Shown here piece after piece: positions 59,214-64,000 of a DNA stretch of 64,000 bases (within the stretch, counting starts at the first letter, position 1; every line of letters begins with the position of its first letter). The translations under genes and the position numbers were made by a program. Origin of the DNA: Silene latifolia. Its lineage: Eukaryota; Streptophyta; Magnoliopsida; Caryophyllales; Caryophyllaceae. The stretch is from NCBI RefSeq assembly GCF_048544455.1, contig NC_133534.1, positions 32,688,217 to 32,752,216 of the forward strand. The letters run 5' to 3'. The notes below the pieces were generated by a model, which was not told the origin of the DNA, did not search any database, and saw only the letters and a program-made list of their open reading frames with translations.

Positions 59214-60943
59214 GACTTGGTAAAACAGAATGGGGTTCAACTTGACAGGCAGGAGCTGTGTAGGGAGGTGGAGAAGAGGTTTACACCGTACATCGGCCAG
59301 GAGTTTGGGGGGGTTGAGGATGCGGTGACTTTTTATAAGATATACGCCATTTCTTGTGGGTTTGATGTACGTAGGTACACAACAAAAAAATGGCGTGGCG
59401 GTGAGATGAAGTCAAAGCTCGTTGTCTGCAATCGAGAAGGTTTCGCTCACAAGACGCCCAGGAAAGATCAGGATGATGGACTGGATGAGGAGAAGTCACA
59501 GAGGATATTCAGGGTCACTAGAGTTGGGTGTAAAGCGAGGATACGACTATATATGAAGAATGGTCTTTTATTAATTGACCGGTTCCACGAGGGTCACAAT
59601 CACGAGCTTATCTCACTTAAGGACAGAGAGTTCCAGAAATTGTCGCGTAACATAACAGATTATCACAAGATGATAATCGTTTCAAACTCAAGGGTTTGTA
59701 ATACATAATCACTCTCTATACTAAATAAATAATTCCATTCATGTTATATTTATATGACGTATCTGTTAATGATTGATTGGCAGCTGAAGATAGGAGCAAC
59801 AAAAACATACAGAATCTGCAAAGAACAAGTGAATGGATACGAAAACATTGGAGCAAGCTTAAATGATTTTAAGAACTTCCATAGGGATGTTAAATGTTTC
59901 ATTCACGAACGGGATGGTCAGTTGTTTGTTGACCATTTCAAGGAAATGACTGAAACAAGAATAGGTTTCTACTTTGACTATGACCTTGACGATGATGGCA
60001 GCCTACGTAGGGCCATATGGGCGGACGGTACCGCCCGAGATAATTACAAAATTTTTGGTGATGCGGTGTCATTCGACCCAACTTACTCCACCAATAAGTA
60101 TTCTATGGTATTCAGACCATTCACAGGTGTTGACCACCATAAACGATCTGTGACGTTCTGTGGGGCTCTAGTTGCAAGGGAAGATTATGAGTCATTTAAT
60201 TGGGTTTTCAGCCGGTTTTTACAAGCAATGGGGGGTAAGGAACCCGAGTACATAATTACAGATCAGGACCCAGGTATTATCAAATCTGTCCCTCTTGTTT
60301 TCAAGACAGCGCGCCATCGGTTCTGTATGTGGCATATAATGAACAAAATGCCAAGTAAGTTTGGCATCTCGAGAAGCGATTATAATGAGTTCATGTGTAA
60401 AATTAATGACATTATATGGGACGATGAGCTTGAGGCAGCAGAATTTGATGGTATCTGTTAGCAAAAAATTCAAGATCATGGTGTTGGCGTAAATGATTGG
60501 TTTGCAGATACATATGCTATAAGGGGACAGTGGGTGATGGCGCATTGCAGAGACTTGAGGATGACGTCGATTATGAGGACAACTCAAAGATCAGAGAGCG
60601 AAAATAGCTTTTTCAAAAGGTTTGAGCACAAGTCAGGAACATTGGTTGAGTTTTGGATGCGTTTTGAGAGCGCTATGGACCAACAAAGACATACACAGAA
60701 GCAGCTTGACAACATGGATAAGCACTCGTCCGCAACGGCGTCAACACATCTGGCATTAGAGATTCATGCTGCAAAGGTGTACACCTATTCAGCTTTCCAA
60801 AAATTCAAACAAGAAGCCATCTTCTCAATTGATACATGTAGAACAGGAGGTTTCACTGAGAGAGGCGAGCTAGAGGTAATTACTGTCAAAGATTCAACCA
60901 GAAAGAAGAATTTTGAAGTTGAGTACAGTCAAGGTAGTTTACA

Positions 60944-62090
60944 CTTCCTATGACATTTACACTTTCTGTTTTTATCTCGTTTAAAATCCTATGACTTAAC
61001 ATTTACACTTCTAATACCTTCACATTTACACTTCCTATACCTTAACATTTACACTTTTCCACTTATTGACATTTACACTACATTTCCTACATTTACACTT
61101 TACATCATATGACATTTACACATTTAAATCCCTTATAACTTAACATTTACACTTCTAGTACCTTAACATTTAGACTTCCTATTAGTTTACATTTACACTT
61201 CTAATTACTTAGCATTTACACTTTACAATTCATGACATTTACACTTTAGATCATTACATTTACACATTTAAATCCCCTATAACTTAACATTTACACTTCT
61301 AGTACCTTAACATTTACACTTCCTATTAGTTTACATTTACACTTCTAGAACCTTAACATTTACACTTCCTATTAGTTTACATTTACACTTCTAATTACTT
61401 AGCATTTACACTTTACAATTCATGACATTTACACTTTAGATCATTACATTTACACATTTAAATCCCCTATAACTTAACATTTACACTTCTAGTACCTTAA
61501 CATTTACACTTCCTATTAGTTTAAATTTACACTTCTAATTACTTAGCATTTACACTTTACAATTCATGACATTTACACTTTAGATCATTACATTTACACT
61601 TCTAATAACTTAACATTTACACTTTACGATTCACTACATTTACACTTTACATCAGTGACACTATTTTTAACGTTCATATGACATTTACACTTTACATCAT
61701 ACGACATTTACACATTTAACTCCCCTATAACTAAACATTTACACTTCTAGTACCTTAACATTTACACTTCCTATTAGTTTACATTTACACTTCTAATTAC
61801 TTAGCATTTACACTTTACAATTCATGACATTTACACTTTAGATCATTACATTTACACATTTAAATCCCCTATAACTTAACATTTACACTTCTAGTACCTT
61901 AACATTTACACTTCCTATTAGTTTACATTTACACTTCTAATTACTTAGCATTTACACTTTACAATTCATGACATTTACACTTTAGATCATTACATTTACA
62001 CTTCTAATAACTTAACATTTACACTTTACAATTCAATACATTTACACTTTACATCAGGGACACTATTTTTAACGTTCACACTTACATGCT
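60944..62090. repeat. ACATTTACACTT array in intron 3, with higher-order repeat
   Basis: The same 12-mer as in intron 1 recurs every 20-30 bp. A higher-order unit of about 145 bp starts TAACATTTACACTTCTAGTA and runs through CCTATTAGTTTAC, CTAATTACTTAGC, CAATTCATGAC and TAGATCATTAC to AAATCCCCTATAAC. It begins near 61140, 61285, 61474, 61733 and 61877, with local expansions. A few more copies lie at about 63045-63105. Confidence 0.93.
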
Positions 62091-62724
62091 TGCTTTATCT
62101 GATGACACAGGTACACGTAAAGCAAGCTGCAGTTGTACGATGTTTGAAAGAACCGGAATCCTATGCCGCCATATAATTTGGATCTTTTCAGCAAGTGGGA
62201 TAAAGACTATACCAGAAGATTATGTTCTGAATAGATGGATGAAAGAGTATCTCCGATTAAGGATTTTCAATACTGATGGTGAAGGAACAGAAAACATGCA
62301 AGTCATCGATGAAAAACAAATTGCAATGTCAATAATGTGGTCGAGGAAGTTCATGAAGTCTGTAGGGCTCCTTCGAGACAAAGGAATAGCTGGTGTTGTG
62401 ACTTTTCCATTTGTAATTAGATCATTTAAATAGTCCCTGTCACCATTAGGGGAATTGTTGAATAAAAATCAACAAATGGAGAAATTTCTAAATTGTACGG
62501 CATCTGAAGTAGTGACGATATTGCCACCAAAGAATTCGAAAAACAAGGGGACCGGAAAAAGATTGCTGTCAGCCAAAACAAAAGCAATGGTGTTGGCTAG
62601 GAAACCCAAACGTAAGTGTAAGAATTGCAAGAGAATGACAAATCACGACAAGAGAAATCGCCCTAACCTCTTCTCAAAGACACACGCCATTGTGCGAAGG
62701 GTCGTCGAACGAAGAAGAGGATGA

Positions 62725-63115
62725 AGGAGAGGAGGAGGAAGAGCTGGAGTCGTAACAAGAATACACGTCAGATCAGTGACAAGTGTTGCTCTATATATTT
62801 TGAGTGTGTAACTTAAAACTTTGATGTGCTATAACTGGAGCGGGCGATAAGGAATTGGTCTCATGGCAGCGTAACTTTGAACTGCAGTTGGTGTAACTTT
62901 TAGTAACACCAACGTTAGAGTTACACTCTCATAAGACCAAAATCTCGCTGTTTTATTAGATAGCCAAACATTGTGTTACTTGAACTTATTTTGGATTACT
63001 TATGTTATTTCAAGTAACAGTTACACTTATTTTCAAATAACTGATGTTAACATTTACACTTCCCATGTCAGCACATTTACACTTCCAGTAACTTCACATT
63101 TACAGATGAACGGGA
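62725..63115. other. Spacer between the FAR1-like gene and the Ulp1-like frame
   Basis: This is probably the 3' untranslated region of the FAR1-like gene. It holds a few AGTTACACT motifs and three ACATTTACACTT copies at 63045-63105, next to the end of the convergent frame. No gene is seen. Confidence 0.5.
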
Positions 63116-64000
63116 TTATGTTATGTTAGGAAGGGGTGTATGGCGCCTGAACGGGATTTGCCGATGCTCAAAGCTAGTAATCTCACATCCTCTGTCCGTT
63201 CTGACGTCCAAATAATCGCTAACAGCTGATGCCACTTGGCGAGTAACATTGCACATTTCAGACTGATCCCAGTTGGCATGATGTTGGTAGTCAAGGAGAT
63301 CAACAGTTTGTTGTCCAAATTTTATACAGACGCATGCAAAGTGCCCACCAACGTTGACAGGTACGAAAATAAACTGGGCATTCAGGTTGAAAGTTTTACC
63401 ACTGTCCTGGATGAAGGTATCCCAAATGTGATACAGCCGATCAGTGATGTCATTAGACTGTGAGTCTGCTTCACGTATATCCAAAAGCCGCATGATACAT
63501 TCCTGTTCAGATAAATGAGTGAGACTACATAATAAAAGTAAGAACTAATGTATAACTTTTAGGCTTTGTAGGGGGGTGTACCATATGACGTATCCCAAAG
63601 AAGGCCATCCTAGGAAGTAAGTATTCAGCAGACTCCAAATGGTTCAAGAAAAAAAAGCCCACGACTCAATGACAACAAGGCGACATTACAACCTCGGGAA
63701 GCATGGTCATGATGTCGGACGGCGTATAGTGCAGCGGCATGCCTCCTGTACCAAGAGATTGATTCGCTGCGATAAAACACACGTGTAATAGTAAGAAATT
63801 GAGAAGTAGTTACAAATTAAATATCGTAACTAATTGGCCCTGTTATAAGAGTATGGCAGGTACTAACGAATTTTAAAAGTTGTAGTCGTCTAACAAGCAA
63901 TAGTCCACCGCATGCTTTCGACGTGATCGAATATCCCTGACCAAGCTTTGATTGTTCCGTAAGAAGGTCGAGACAACAAGAGTCTGCGTACCAGCAGCCC
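63116..64000 (-). pseudogene. Ulp1 (C48) protease-like gene, degenerate and partial, convergent to the FAR1-like gene
   Basis: Ulp1-type cysteine proteases remove SUMO-like modifiers; many plant MULEs carry relatives. The clear part is 63493-63116: LYHIWDTFIQDSGKTFNL, then QFIFVPVNVGGHFACVCI with the expected catalytic His (GGHF) and VDLLDYQHH with the expected Asp. Upstream on the minus strand, at about 63565-63690, the pieces VVIESWA, LNHLESAEYLLPRMAFFGIR are recognisable but lie in different frames around an eight-base T run (63650-63657). This suggests a frameshift. A probable acceptor, CTGAACAG, precedes the main part at about 63503. No DCG(V) motif for the catalytic Cys is seen before the stop at 63116. 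The gene may continue past 64000. Confidence 0.6.

Larger units (their letters stand above)
57962..62724 (+). pseudogene. FAR1-related / MULE-type transposase gene with two in-frame TAG codons
   Basis: FAR1/FRS proteins are plant transcription factors derived from Mutator-like transposases. Proposed exons: 57962-57986, 59215-59693, 59784-60933 and 62111-62724, all GT-AG with matching phases, about 755 codons. The tiny first exon (MQIIDDIN) is inferred from phase and position. Exon 2 holds a FAR1 DNA-binding domain: YIGQEFGGVEDAVTFYKIYA, then VGCKARIRLYMKNG and FHEGHNHEL. Exon 3 holds the MULE transposase core, with Asp in FDPTYSTNKYSM (about 266), Asp in YIITDQD (about 328), CMWHIMNK and TQRSESENSFF. 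Exon 4 holds a SWIM finger, CSC...CRH. The tail CKNCKRMTNHDKRNRP has Arg at the expected last Cys of a CCHC knuckle. TAG codons at 60459-60461 and 62431-62433 break an otherwise continuous frame. Introns 1 and 3 consist largely of ACATTTACACTT repeats. Confidence 0.85.

Noticed and set aside
59019-59214. N-terminal extension of the FAR1-like frame inside the repeat array
   Set aside because: The residues are translated ACATTTACACTT repeats (Thr-Phe-Thr-Leu); an acceptor at 59213-59214 marks a better exon start.
63236-63463. Plus-strand frame of 75 codons near the right edge
   Set aside because: Antisense to the Ulp1-like frame, which has recognisable motifs.

Overview
This is plant nuclear DNA (a eudicot; a member of the Caryophyllales is my guess from the style of the repeats, not something I can prove here). 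The evidence is plant-type spliced genes with GT-AG introns, a plant signal-sequence-receptor gene, a plant cyclophilin, and a dense, deeply nested load of plant transposon families. Ordinary host genes occupy only about 6 kb of the first 14 kb. The rest is mobile DNA and its decay products.

Left part (1-14 kb). The 5' exons of a bL17 ribosomal protein gene read leftward off the window edge (1042-1506, minus). A 5-kb non-autonomous Helitron (1803-6852, minus) holds a Stowaway MITE and a 1.9-kb CACTA element. A decayed hAT-type MITE at about 7.5-8.1 kb is split by another MITE. Two apparently intact plus-strand host genes follow: the eight-exon TRAP-alpha gene of the ER translocon (8296-12421) and an intronless cyclophilin with an unusual acidic tail (13251-13853).

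Middle part (14.7-51.8 kb). This is one large nest. A second Helitron of the same family (14720-51792, minus) was invaded by an Athila-like Ty3/gypsy element (16491-50480, plus, GAGAT duplication). The Athila was then hit four times: a hAT MITE in the 5' LTR, a CACTA element in gag (CTA duplication), a Tat/Ogre-like non-autonomous LTR element (29685-41270, minus, GGAAC duplication), and a third LTR element with an initiator-Met primer site and an ORF1-like cargo (41863-49759, minus, TAATT duplication). The last two both lie in the Athila 3' LTR. Almost every boundary is supported by a target-site duplication and matching termini. None of the LTR elements shows a complete pol: the Athila pol stops inside RNase H, and the other two carry none.

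Right part (51.8-64 kb). Small elements follow: a 728-bp unit with a Helitron-type 3' terminus at each end, a SINE with a 17-bp duplication, a foldback MITE, a MULE with a 9-bp duplication, a TRIM retrotransposon, and a TIR element between two TA microsatellites. The last 6 kb hold a FAR1/MULE-transposase-like gene whose first and third introns are filled with arrays of ACATTTACACTT. It faces a convergent Ulp1 (C48) protease-like reading frame. The transposase frame is continuous apart from two in-frame TAG codons. This FAR1-repeat-Ulp1 unit is the best candidate for an unusual system here. A second unexpected signal is that in the LTR pairs the GC-rich hairpin patches differ strongly between otherwise near-identical LTRs.
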